Positions 18,821-26,402 of a DNA stretch of 64,000 nt are shown here, one piece after another; position 1 is the first letter of the stretch; each line of letters begins with the position of its first letter. This DNA is from Paenibacillus sp. An7 (GTDB taxonomy: Bacteria; Bacillota; Bacilli; Paenibacillales; Paenibacillaceae). The stretch lies in the NCBI RefSeq assembly GCF_009870785.1, contig NZ_WTWX01000017.1:1-64000 (forward strand). Direction: 5' to 3'. Below the pieces are notes generated by a model. It was not told the DNA's origin. It searched no databases and was given only the letters and a program-made list of their open reading frames with translations. A program made the position numbers and the translations under genes.

Positions 18821-19576
18821 ATGAGATCTAACGGACGCACCAGTGAACAGCTTAGGCCGATCACGATGACCGCAGGTACCAACAAATTTGCAGAAGGTTC
18901 CGTATTTATTGAGGTGGGGGACACCAAAGTAATTTGTACAGCAACTGTGGATGAAAAGGTACCGCATTTCATGAAGGGACAAGGCAAAGGCTGGGTGACA
19001 GCTGAATATTCCATGCTTCCTCGGGCAACACAAACCCGGAATCAGCGCGAGGCAGCTCGCGGCAAATTAACGGGACGTACCATGGAGATACAAAGGCTCA
19101 TCGGACGCGCATTGCGGTCCGTAGTTGATTTGCAAGCACTTGGCGAGCGCACCATTACCCTTGATTGTGATGTAATCCAGGCAGATGGAGGAACACGTAC
19201 AACTTCTATTACCGGTTCCTTTGTTGCAATGGCCATTGCGATTGACAAAATTGCTCAGCAGCATCGTTTGCCTGTATTCCCGATCACCGATTATCTTGCT
19301 TCGGTGAGTGTCGGTGTAGTTGGACAGGAAGCTATGCTTGATCTGAACTATGAAGAAGATTCCAAAGCGAAAGTCGATATGAATATCGTGATGACAGGCA
19401 GCGGAGAATTTGTAGAGCTGCAAGGAACAGGCGAAGAGAGACCATTCAGCCGTAAGGAACTGGACGAATTACTCAGCCTTGGGGAACGCGGTGTGCTTGA
19501 GATGATTAAGCTGCAGAAAGAAACCCTGGGCCCGATTGCATTGAAGATCGGTTCACGCGGAATTGGGGAGGCTTGA
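18821..19576 (+). CDS. rph: Ribonuclease PH
   Basis: A 251-residue phosphorolytic 3'-5' exoribonuclease that trims tRNA 3' ends. Family motifs are present: [16 protein letters not shown] at the N-terminus, [30 protein letters not shown], the phosphate- and metal-site stretch [18 protein letters not shown], and [15 protein letters not shown] with the acidic active-site residues. The enzyme works as a hexameric ring. GTAGGAGG precedes the ATG. It is followed after 6 bases by rdgB and very likely cotranscribed with it. Confidence 0.97.
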   Translation: MRSNGRTSEQLRPITMTAGTNKFAEGSVFIEVGDTKVICTATVDEKVPHFMKGQGKGWVTAEYSMLPRATQTRNQREAARGKLTGRTMEIQRLIGRALRSVVDLQALGERTITLDCDVIQADGGTRTTSITGSFVAMAIAIDKIAQQHRLPVFPITDYLASVSVGVVGQEAMLDLNYEEDSKAKVDMNIVMTGSGEFVELQGTGEERPFSRKELDELLSLGERGVLEMIKLQKETLGPIALKIGSRGIGEA

Positions 19577-19582
19577 TTCTCC

Positions 19583-20209
19583 ATGTTTCAGCTTTACAGC
19601 CCCATTGTTATTGTAGCCACGAAGAATAAAGGGAAAGTCCGTGAATTCTCCCATGCATTTGCTGCGCTTGGTATAGAAGTAAAGAGCATGTATGACTATC
19701 CGGACTTGCCTGATGTGGTGGAAGACGGAGAGACGTTTGCTGCTAATGCATTTAAGAAAGCAAAAACTGTAGGCGATGCGTTGCATCTGCCTGTACTCGC
19801 TGACGATTCGGGCTTATGTGTGGATCGATTAGACGGAGCACCGGGCGTATACTCTGCGAGATATGCCGGTGTAGATGCGAGTGATGCAGACAATAATGAG
19901 AAGCTGCTAAGTACACTTGGCTCTCTTCAGCTTGGTGAAGATACAGAGCAGCCTCTCCTTAGTCCTGCACGGTTTGTATGTGCCTTAGTGCTATACGATC
20001 CTTCAACGGGAAACAAGGTGGAGTCATTCGGTTCAGTAGAAGGGTTTATTACATCTGAAGGTGCTGGACAAGGCGGCTTTGGATATGATCCGCTCTTTTA
20101 TTTGCCGGAGTATGACAAGACGATGGCTGAACTTAGCTTGGATGAGAAGCAAGCCATTAGTCACCGTGGAACTGCACTGCGCGAACTGATAGCAAAGTTA
20201 AAGGCTTAG
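19583..20209 (+). CDS. rdgB: XTP/dITP diphosphatase (RdgB/HAM1)
   Basis: A 208-residue house-cleaning pyrophosphatase that hydrolyses non-canonical purine nucleotides such as XTP and dITP. The sequence starts with the nucleotide-binding VATKNKGKVREF, then has VVEDGETFAANAFKKA, the catalytic LADDSGLCVDRLDGAPGVYSARYAG and GGFGYDPLF. The ATG is 6 bases from the rph stop, and its ribosome site GGGGAGG lies within the end of rph, indicating coupled translation. The C-terminus keeps the family SHRGTALREL motif. The operon ends at the terminator just downstream. Confidence 0.97.
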   Translation: MFQLYSPIVIVATKNKGKVREFSHAFAALGIEVKSMYDYPDLPDVVEDGETFAANAFKKAKTVGDALHLPVLADDSGLCVDRLDGAPGVYSARYAGVDASDADNNEKLLSTLGSLQLGEDTEQPLLSPARFVCALVLYDPSTGNKVESFGSVEGFITSEGAGQGGFGYDPLFYLPEYDKTMAELSLDEKQAISHRGTALRELIAKLKA

Positions 20210-20263
20210 TAACACGGATAAGTACACAAACACCTTCCTAGGATTATGATCCAGGAAGAGAAG

Positions 20264-20292
20264 AGAGACCTGCCGGCGGCAGGTCTCTTTTA
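20264..20292 (+). terminator. Terminator after rdgB
   Basis: AGAGACCTGCC and GGCAGGTCTCT form an 11-base stem with a GGC loop and then TTTATA. A second hairpin (CTTCCTAGGAT/ATCCAGGAAG, about 20233-20257) lies directly upstream. The convergent asnB gene ends 22 bases away and may use the same structure. Confidence 0.88.
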
Positions 20293-20313
20293 TAATATAT
20301 TTACGTCTTTCAA

Positions 20314-22158
20314 TCAACGAATTGCGACTTTATAGGTCTTAAGCCAGAAGTTTACTTGCGTAAGATAGGCGAATAACTGAGGACCAGACATCAGCTGGCC
20401 AAACCATGGCAAGGTTGAAGACGCATCTTTAGACGAGGCGAGTTCTTTAATTTTCTTCACATCAATAAGCGGCAGTATCGGTGAATTAGGATCGTCCAGC
20501 ACATCTAGCATTTGCTGGCGTACCGCCGCCAAATAGTTTGGATTGTGGGTTTTAGGATATGGACTTTTTTTACGGTAGAGCACATCATCCGGCAGAACGC
20601 CTTCGAGTGCTTTACGCAGAATTCCTTTTTCACGATCCCCGGTCATCTTAATCTCCCAAGGAACATTAAATACATATTCAACCAGACGATGATCACAGTA
20701 AGGAACGCGTACTTCTAGACCCACGCCCATACTCATCCGATCTTTTCGATCGAGCAGCGTTGGCATAAAGCGGGTAATATTTAGATACGACATCACACGC
20801 ATTTGAGCAGCTTTACCCGTTTCTCCTGCTAGAAGCGGCGTTTCTGCGACAGCATCGGAATAGCGATCATGTAAGTATTCAAGCGGACGAGTCCACTCGG
20901 CGATATCCGCTGATAAGAGACTTGCTCTCATTTTGGGCGCAACCGCCCAAGGGAAGGTGCCGGAGTTCAGCATGTCTTCACGATGGAACCACGGGTAACC
21001 GCCAAATACTTCGTCTGCAGCCTCACCGGATATAGCAACCGTTGCTTTTTTCTTAATCTCCCGGCAAAACAAATAAAGCGAGGAATCCACATCCGTCATC
21101 CCCGGCAAATCTCTGGATAAAGTAGCTGCATTGAGTGCTTCCACAACTTCATCTGTATCAAATTCGATAAAATGATGGTTCGTTTTCAGTTCGTCAACCA
21201 TTCGCTGAATAAAAGGGGCATCTGAATTAGGCTGAAAAGCGTGGGCTTTAAAATGTTTATCATTATCTACGTAATCGACCGAGAAGGTATCGATATTGCC
21301 TTGACCTGTTCTTTTATAATAATGAACGGCAAGTGCAGAGAGCGCACTCGAATCGAGTCCACCTGATAACAAAGAGCCGAGCGGTACATCCGAAGCAAGC
21401 TGACGCTCAAGCGTATCTATAAGCAGGCGTCTTACTTCCGCGGCCGTTGCCTCCACATCATCTTCATGCGGCTTGCTTTCGAGCTTCCAGTAAGCGTAAG
21501 TACGGAGGCCATTTCTAGTGAAGAGAGCGGCATGACCTGCTCGAAGTTCTTGCATTGAGGAATATACACCATGACCTGGTGTTCTAGCAGGACCGATAAT
21601 AAAGATTTCAGCAAGTCCTTCGGGTCCAACTACGGCTTCCACAGCAGGGTGCAGCAGCAGGGCTTTTGGTTCTGATCCAAATACGAGTGTATCTCCTTGA
21701 TGACTGTAGAAAAGTGGTTTCACGCCTAAGCGATCCCTTGCCATAAAAATATGTTCACGTCCGCTGTCCCATATAACAAAAGCAAAAATACCATTAAACC
21801 GGTCTACACAACCGGGACCCCATTCTACATAACTCGCTAAAAGCACTTCTGTATCACAAGTGGTCTTGAATTGATGTCCACGCTGTTCTAATTCTTTTTT
21901 TAGCTCCGGCGCATTATAAAGCTCTCCATTGTATACAAGGGTATACTGTTTGTCACTATGATTCATAATCATGGGCTGGGCACCGTTCTCAGGGTCCATG
22001 ACGCTGAGTCTTCGATGTCCAAAGGCGCACGGTCCAGAGATCCAGGTTCCTCCCGCATCAGGTCCTCGATTCGACATACTTTCCGTCATGCGAACGAGAA
22101 GTTCAGAGTCCTGCGTGAGATCATGATTCCACTGTATAAATCCAGTAATTCCGCACAT
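20314..22158 (-). CDS. asnB: Asparagine synthase (glutamine-hydrolysing)
   Basis: A 614-residue class II glutamine amidotransferase that makes asparagine from aspartate, glutamine and ATP. The N-terminal nucleophile follows the start (MCGITGF, Cys2 after Met removal), with glutaminase motifs GHRRLSVMD, YNGELYN and DTEVLL. The synthetase half has the pyrophosphatase loop PLGSLLSGGLDSSALSALA and ISGEAADEVFGGYPWF. The start lies behind AAAGGATG on the complement. It is a stand-alone gene convergent with rdgB. The presence of downstream paralogue types (AsnO, AsnH) cannot be ruled out, but sequence and length fit AsnB. Confidence 0.95.
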   Translation of the reverse strand: MCGITGFIQWNHDLTQDSELLVRMTESMSNRGPDAGGTWISGPCAFGHRRLSVMDPENGAQPMIMNHSDKQYTLVYNGELYNAPELKKELEQRGHQFKTTCDTEVLLASYVEWGPGCVDRFNGIFAFVIWDSGREHIFMARDRLGVKPLFYSHQGDTLVFGSEPKALLLHPAVEAVVGPEGLAEIFIIGPARTPGHGVYSSMQELRAGHAALFTRNGLRTYAYWKLESKPHEDDVEATAAEVRRLLIDTLERQLASDVPLGSLLSGGLDSSALSALAVHYYKRTGQGNIDTFSVDYVDNDKHFKAHAFQPNSDAPFIQRMVDELKTNHHFIEFDTDEVVEALNAATLSRDLPGMTDVDSSLYLFCREIKKKATVAISGEAADEVFGGYPWFHREDMLNSGTFPWAVAPKMRASLLSADIAEWTRPLEYLHDRYSDAVAETPLLAGETGKAAQMRVMSYLNITRFMPTLLDRKDRMSMGVGLEVRVPYCDHRLVEYVFNVPWEIKMTGDREKGILRKALEGVLPDDVLYRKKSPYPKTHNPNYLAAVRQQMLDVLDDPNSPILPLIDVKKIKELASSKDASSTLPWFGQLMSGPQLFAYLTQVNFWLKTYKVAIR

Positions 22159-22258
22159 GAGAGTTCATCCTTTCTGGTCGTTTCTTCCACAGAAGTTTGT
22201 CTTTTATGAGTGTAGAGCGGTCCTACCTTACATTTCTATTCTCACAGTAAAACAAATA

Positions 22259-22277
22259 TATGCCGAATTCAGGCATA
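22259..22277. promoter_or_regulatory. Palindrome between asnB and the unknown pair
   Basis: TATGCC and GGCATA flank GAATTCA, a 19-base inverted repeat in the 179-base divergent region. It could be an operator for either side; no known regulator is assigned. Confidence 0.35.
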
Positions 22278-22337
22278 AAATGTCTGTCCTCATCCGAAAC
22301 TATAAATGTGAATACGATGCATGAGGAGCGATGAAGA

Positions 22338-22676
22338 TTGCAAAAGAGCCTGTATTTCGTGTCGGTAGGGGGACGATCCGTTCTAGCTGACCAAAGAGCT
22401 GCTTCTTACGAGTGGATCATACAAGCAACGCCTGAACAGGCAGAAAATCTGCAAGGGTTGCTAAGTTTAATGCAGGAAAAAGAAGAAGAGGCCTTTCCCG
22501 GATATGTTTTTCCGTGGCCCGATACAGAAGAAGCCTCTGTTAATGTGTTATATGAAGAAGCACTTCAAAACGTGTATAACGAAATATATCGGTTAGGAAC
22601 GAATGAGACGCGAAGCCACTTGTCGCAATATGGTATCGTCCGAGATTTCGTGAATAAACAAGACTTTCATCAATGA
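22338..22676 (+). CDS. Unknown 112-residue protein
   Basis: A small soluble protein that I do not recognise. It starts with a beta-like stretch (SLYFVSVGGRSVLADQ) and continues as mostly helical and acidic sequence (PEQAENLQGLLSLMQEKEEEAF, VLYEEALQNVYNEIYRLG). The start is a TTG at 22338 because GAGGAG lies 9 bases upstream; the nearby ATG at 22331 is in another frame and quickly closed. It is followed after 15 bases by a second unknown gene, so the two probably form an operon. There is no signal peptide or membrane segment. It is real coding sequence by start signal, frame length and its operon partner. Confidence 0.75.
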   Translation: MQKSLYFVSVGGRSVLADQRAASYEWIIQATPEQAENLQGLLSLMQEKEEEAFPGYVFPWPDTEEASVNVLYEEALQNVYNEIYRLGTNETRSHLSQYGIVRDFVNKQDFHQ

Positions 22677-22691
22677 AAGGAGAAGGGGAAT

Positions 22692-23045
22692 ATGTACGTC
22701 ATTCAAAATGCTAAGATAACAAAAGAACTGGAGCTAGATGGCCTGTCTTGTGTAGAAGTTGCAGTCGAACCCGCCAGAATGGGAGATTCCTCCTTACTGT
22801 TATACATAACAGGCAGTGTAGATGGATCGCTCGAACTCCATAGAATCATAAGAAATCATCATGACCTTACACTGGACTGGTATAATGATAATGCGAATAC
22901 TGCTTTTGAGGATGCGACAGAGATTGCATTTGAGAATCGGATAGATGTATTGGCTGAGCAGGAAAAAGAGAAGTTTCTGCAGTCTTTACTGAGTTATGGA
23001 TCTATGAATCAGGATTTACAAAATCGACTTCTTAGCCATAAATAA
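22692..23045 (+). CDS. Unknown 117-residue protein
   Basis: A small acidic cytosolic protein that I cannot place in a family. The N-terminal half looks beta-rich (YVIQNAKITKELELDGLSCVEVAV, SSLLLYITGSVDGSLELHR); the C-terminal half is helical and acidic (NTAFEDATEIAFENRIDVLAEQ, EKFLQSLLSYGSMNQDLQNRLL). A strong AAAGGAG/GGGG site precedes the ATG. It forms an apparent two-gene operon with the preceding unknown gene, whose stop lies 15 bases upstream, and may include the 42-codon gene that follows after 73 bases. No function is proposed. Confidence 0.75.
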   Translation: MYVIQNAKITKELELDGLSCVEVAVEPARMGDSSLLLYITGSVDGSLELHRIIRNHHDLTLDWYNDNANTAFEDATEIAFENRIDVLAEQEKEKFLQSLLSYGSMNQDLQNRLLSHK

Positions 23046-23118
23046 GGCAAATACTTTTTGTTTATGAAATGCGGCAATTACACATAATACTCCTGTAACC
23101 CGGGGAGGTGAATTGAAA

Positions 23119-23247
23119 GTGACTTCAAAGTACAAGAAAAGTAAGGGAAACCGTTATAAGGATAATAATGAGTTTGCTGAGGAAGTACTTGCGAAGAACA
23201 ATCAACATGAAGTACATCGTAACCCGATGCGCTTCGGGAACAAATAA
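23119..23247 (+). CDS. Very small basic protein (42 residues), unknown
   Basis: A short reading frame beginning with GTG at 23119 (a TTG two codons earlier is also possible) behind a very strong GGGGAGGTG. The product begins TSKYKKSKGNRYKDNNEF, is lysine/asparagine-rich and hydrophilic, and ends HRNPMRFGNK. It ends just before a stable hairpin. Strong start signal, clean frame and terminator-like end argue that it is expressed. Its size and composition recall minor spore-core or coat-associated proteins, but I see no diagnostic motif, so that is only a guess. Confidence 0.6.
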   Translation: MTSKYKKSKGNRYKDNNEFAEEVLAKNNQHEVHRNPMRFGNK

Positions 23248-23264
23248 CCCGGGCTGCAATAGAT

Positions 23265-23300
23265 GCCTCCACTCTTTCCCTTAGGAAAGGGTGGAGGCTG
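23265..23300 (+). terminator. Stable hairpin after the small gene
   Basis: GCCTCCAC-CTTTCC pairs with GGAAAGG-GTGGAGGC over a short loop. The following bases (TGTCTACTT) give only a poor T-tract, so termination may be weak. Confidence 0.6.
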
Positions 23301-23498
23301 TCTACTTAAAAAAAGAGCAATTACATACACTACGTATTTTCAGGAAAAAACATAAGAAGAAATGTTTGTTTTGGGTGGTTTTGCATTCCTTAACTCGGGT
23401 AAGAGTTTATAAGGGTAAAGTATTATTTTCATAGAAAAGCAGTGTACAGTTGTAGTCTGTATGATTTAATAACTACCTTGCATGAGGGACAGAAGGTG

Positions 23499-24884
23499 AT
23501 GATATTGAGAAGACGAGACAAACGCAGTAGAGAAGAGGATCTTCAAGCCCTGACGATAAGCATTGAAGAAGCTATAAATATGGGGCGCATCAATCAGATG
23601 GCAAGTGAGCTTGAAGAGTGGGAACCATATGATCTTGCTGTTGTTTATGAAGAGATAAACGAGGTCTATCGTCCACAGTTCATGAATGCTCTTGAGATTG
23701 AAACTTTGACAAGGATGCTGAGTGAACTTTCTCCTATGATTGAAGTAAGTGCACTGTACATACTTGGTAAGGAAAAGGCAGCACAAGTCCTAAATCGAAT
23801 GGATAACGATGACCTTGCTGATTTATTAGGTGAGATCCCTGAAGAGATGAGAGAATATCTACTCTCTATAATGGAAGTAACGGAGAGAGAGACGGTCCGT
23901 GAGCTCATGAACTTTGGTCCAGAGACGGCCGGGGGCATCATGACGAACCGTTATGTATGGTTTTATGCGAAATATACGGTTCGTGAAGCGGTCGAGAAAG
24001 TAAAACATTTTGCGGATCTAACGAATGATATACAGGATCTATACGTGTTAAATGAAGAGAAAGAATTGATTGGACTGACAACATACCGAGATTTGGTACT
24101 AGCTCAGGCGACGGATCTGATTGAAGACTTGATGCGCGAAAATGTAGTCAAAGTTCCAGCAGATATGGATCAGGAGGAAGTAGCCCATTTATTTGAACAG
24201 TATGACCTCGTGTCTATGCCGGTTGAAGATGCAAATGGAAAATTAATCGGGGTTGTTACTTTTGACGATGTCCTTGACGTATTGCGGGCAGAAGCAAATG
24301 AAGATATTAACAAATTATCAGCGACCGACAAGACGATTGATTATAACACGCACCCATTGACCGCTGCTAAGCGCCGTCTGCCATGGCTCATTATGCTCTT
24401 GTTTCTTGGTTTGTTATCGGGCAGTATCATCAGTATATTTGAGGGGACGCTTAGTAAGGTAGTAGCTCTAACTTTCTTTATGCCAATGATTGCAGGGATG
24501 ACAGGAAATACGGGAACACAGTCCTTAGCAGTGGTTATTCGGGGGCTTGGCCCCCAAACGAAAATGAATCGGAAGACTATTTTCCGTCTGTTACGGCGTG
24601 AATTACTCGTAGGTATCATGATTGGGGTAATATGCGGTGTCAGTGTTGCACTTGTGGCTGGTTTTTGGCAGGCGAGTTTTGCACTCGGGGCTGTTATTGG
24701 ATTCTCCCTTCTTCTGACGATTATTATCGGTACGATGGCGGGAACCATCATTCCTATCCTTTTGTACAAGTTGAAAATAGACCCTGCTGTAGCCTCAGGA
24801 CCGCTGATCACTACACTAAATGACTTGTTCTCGTTATCTGTTTATTTTGGTACCGCTACTATATTTATTTCTTATTTAACTTGA
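23499..24884 (+). CDS. mgtE: Magnesium transporter MgtE
   Basis: About 461 residues. The N-terminal superhelical domain (about 1-130) is followed by a CBS pair (about 135-255; FAKYTVREAVEKV, DLVSMPVEDANGKLIGVVTFDDVLDVL) and a five-helix channel domain containing the conserved MPMIAGMTGNTGTQS filter region and, at the end, the ASGPLITTLNDL motif. The CBS domains close the pore when cytosolic magnesium is high. The start is uncertain: ATG at 23499 sits close to AGAAGG, and TTG at 23505 is better spaced to GGTGAT. The 200 bases upstream show no M-box magnesium riboswitch that I can recognise. The gene ends at a large hairpin. Confidence 0.94.
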   Translation: MILRRRDKRSREEDLQALTISIEEAINMGRINQMASELEEWEPYDLAVVYEEINEVYRPQFMNALEIETLTRMLSELSPMIEVSALYILGKEKAAQVLNRMDNDDLADLLGEIPEEMREYLLSIMEVTERETVRELMNFGPETAGGIMTNRYVWFYAKYTVREAVEKVKHFADLTNDIQDLYVLNEEKELIGLTTYRDLVLAQATDLIEDLMRENVVKVPADMDQEEVAHLFEQYDLVSMPVEDANGKLIGVVTFDDVLDVLRAEANEDINKLSATDKTIDYNTHPLTAAKRRLPWLIMLLFLGLLSGSIISIFEGTLSKVVALTFFMPMIAGMTGNTGTQSLAVVIRGLGPQTKMNRKTIFRLLRRELLVGIMIGVICGVSVALVAGFWQASFALGAVIGFSLLLTIIIGTMAGTIIPILLYKLKIDPAVASGPLITTLNDLFSLSVYFGTATIFISYLT

Positions 24885-24935
24885 TGGAAGCAGACGAAAG
24901 CATGATGAATGATACGGCCTTAAACTAGGTTGAAT

Positions 24936-25021
24936 AAAAAAAGCAGTTGTTCCAAAGTTGTACTCTATTGTTAGATACAAATAACAATAAGAGACAACTT
25001 ACAGGGAATCAACTGCTTTTC
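24936..25021. repeat. 86-base imperfect inverted repeat, large bidirectional terminator or MITE-like element
   Basis: Nested arms run almost the full length: AAAAAGCAGTTG with CAACTGCTTTT, AAGTTGT with ACAACTT, and CTCTATTGTTA with TAACAATAAGAG. The loop is about 8 bases. It lies between convergent mgtE and the small membrane-protein gene and has A- and T-tracts at its edges, so it can terminate both. It is much longer than the other terminators in the window. Confidence 0.75.
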
Positions 25022-25038
25022 TATATTACAACAAGGGA

Positions 25039-25332
25039 TTAAGCATCATCGCGGAGGACCTTAATACCTTGAAAGACATTATAGATAAAAACAGCAACAT
25101 AAATAATGAAGAAAAGGATCGCATAGCCGATAATAGACGTGGTATGGTTCGCGTTAAACATGAAGATTAACAGGGGAATCAGCGCAAGAAAAGGAAACAC
25201 ATGTGAGAATAATGCTTTTTTGGCATGTCCCCTAACATAGTTATCTTGTGCTATAATCCATACAATGAGTGGAAGCAAAAATGGGGCGAAGAAAATACTG
25301 AAATAACTCAGAGATGACAATAGTTGTCGCAT
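25039..25332 (-). CDS. Small membrane protein, DUF4870/Tic20-like
   Basis: A 97-residue integral membrane protein with three predicted hydrophobic segments (SYFSIFFAPFLLPLIVWII; LFSHVFPFLALIPLLIFMF; SIIGYAILFFIIYVAVFIYNVFQGI). The pattern of a first membrane hairpin, a polar turn with VRGHAKKAL, and two further helices ending in a conserved N-x-x-QGI is that of the DUF4870 family, whose function is not established. CAAAGGAG on the complement gives a good start. It is a single gene, convergent with mgtE. Confidence 0.85.
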   Translation of the reverse strand: MRQLLSSLSYFSIFFAPFLLPLIVWIIAQDNYVRGHAKKALFSHVFPFLALIPLLIFMFNANHTTSIIGYAILFFIIYVAVFIYNVFQGIKVLRDDA

Positions 25333-25415
25333 AAGCTACGAACGCTCCTTTGTTGTTTTGTTATATTTACATCATATTACCCTGGCATGCCCAGGATGAT
25401 ACTCAAAAAAATACT

Positions 25416-25443
25416 TTGACAAATAATGATTTTACGGTATAAT
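25416..25443 (+). promoter_or_regulatory. Promoter of plus-strand tRNA-Arg
   Basis: TTGACA, a 16-base spacer and TATAAT, both hexamers perfect, place transcription start about 30 bases before the tRNA. Confidence 0.85.
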
Positions 25444-25476
25444 AAATCTCGCACGTGAAAATTAACTACATAACTT

Positions 25477-25550
<74 letters not shown>

Positions 25551-25556
25551 TACAAA

Positions 25557-25586
25557 GAAAAGGCATCCGAAAGGATGCTTTTTTTG
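25557..25586 (+). terminator. Terminator of plus-strand tRNA-Arg
   Basis: AAAAGGCATCC, loop GAAA, GGATGC and a run of seven T. Confidence 0.9.
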
Positions 25587-25653
25587 TTTGTTGCTCTTTT
25601 ATAAAATCGATTGCTCATCTGATCAGAAATATTATATTGCCCGCAGGGAAGAT

Positions 25654-25836
25654 ATGAAATTGAATTGGGTATTAAACGATGTAGTGTGGAATTTGCAGAT
25701 TGAATATGTACCCAATATGAATCGTGTACATATTTCTTCTTTTGTTGTTTACATCGTTGCCGTTGTTTTCTGGATGCTAATCGGAATGTTATTGGATCGT
25801 TCCATTAATGGCTCGAAGAAGAGATCAGTTCAGTAG
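25654..25836 (+). CDS. Small single-pass membrane protein (60 residues), unknown
   Basis: A short protein with a polar N-terminus (MKLNWVLNDVVWNLQIEY), one membrane helix (SSFVVYIVAVVFWMLIGMLL) and a basic tail (DRSINGSKKRSVQ), giving a predicted outside-in orientation with the C-terminus in the cytosol. The start at 25654 follows a weak GCAGGGAAG; the frame is open further upstream into the tRNA terminator region but without a start signal. It lies in the insert between the two tRNA-Arg genes and is followed by a good terminator, which argues for expression. No family is recognised. Confidence 0.55.
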   Translation: MKLNWVLNDVVWNLQIEYVPNMNRVHISSFVVYIVAVVFWMLIGMLLDRSINGSKKRSVQ

Positions 25837-25867
25837 CGCAGGCTGTATCATACATGGTAGATAAACT

Positions 25868-25913
25868 CACAAAAAAAAGAGAGACATTGAACGGGATGTC
25901 TCTCTTTTTTGTG
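25868..25913 (+). terminator. Terminator after the small membrane gene
   Basis: CACAAAAAAAAGAGAGACAT pairs with ATGTCTCTCTTTTTTGTG over a nine-base loop. A- and T-tracts on both sides allow function in both directions. Confidence 0.88.
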
Positions 25914-25958
25914 TTATGGCTTTAGCTAGTTGAGTGCGTGAAACGCGCGAAACAAATA

Positions 25959-26046
25959 ACCACCCGCTATGAACGTGTGGTCTTGATTATTTTATAAAGT
26001 CCCAGGAGGGATACAGCCCCTTATAAGGATTCTCATCCCCAGGACA
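25959..26046. repeat. Hairpins and a tRNA-Arg 3'-end fragment between the tRNA pair
   Basis: ACCACCCG...CGTGTGGT (25959-25981) is a hairpin. Bases 25999-26012 (GTCCCAGGAGGGAT) are identical to the 3' end of the minus-strand tRNA-Arg as it reads on the plus strand, after which similarity stops. The fragment also pairs imperfectly with ATCCCCAGGAC at 26035-26045. It could be a decayed tRNA copy, an old attachment site, or a hairpin built on tRNA sequence. Confidence 0.5.
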
Positions 26047-26047
26047 T

Positions 26048-26077
26048 AAAAAAAGGCATCCAACAAAGGATGCCTTT
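26048..26077 (-). terminator. Terminator of minus-strand tRNA-Arg
   Basis: On the minus strand GGCATCC, loop TTTGTT, GGATGCC and a run of seven T. It resembles the terminator of the other copy in its stem core (GCATCC), but differs in the loop. Confidence 0.88.
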
Positions 26078-26085
26078 CGCATTTA

Positions 26086-26159
<74 letters not shown>

Positions 26160-26178
26160 AAATTCAAGCGCGAAATAT

Positions 26179-26207
26179 AATATAACATATATAAATTATA
26201 AAATCAA
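26179..26207 (-). promoter_or_regulatory. Promoter of minus-strand tRNA-Arg
   Basis: On the complement TTGATT (26202-26207), a 17-base spacer and TATATT (26179-26184), about 25 bases before the tRNA. It is unrelated in sequence to the promoter of the plus-strand copy. Confidence 0.6.
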
Positions 26208-26402
26208 TAGTTATCGTAAAAATAAAATAAAAAGAATATAGAATTCTTAATATATCCTACATTATTTTATAAAATAGAGAGCTCTATGTTTTTTCTATGT
26301 CACTTTCGGTTATTCTAGTATATTAGTGCTATACATAGTCTACGGGTTTCTATATAATCAACGAGTCGCTTTACGCTTCCGGGTAGAGAGGAGGTAATCT
26401 TA

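Noticed and set aside
23300..23498. M-box magnesium riboswitch before mgtE
   Set aside because: The conserved M-box stretches are not visible and the gap is short after the preceding terminator.
24341..24811. 156-codon minus-strand ORF inside mgtE
   Set aside because: Antisense to the conserved membrane domain; no independent signals.
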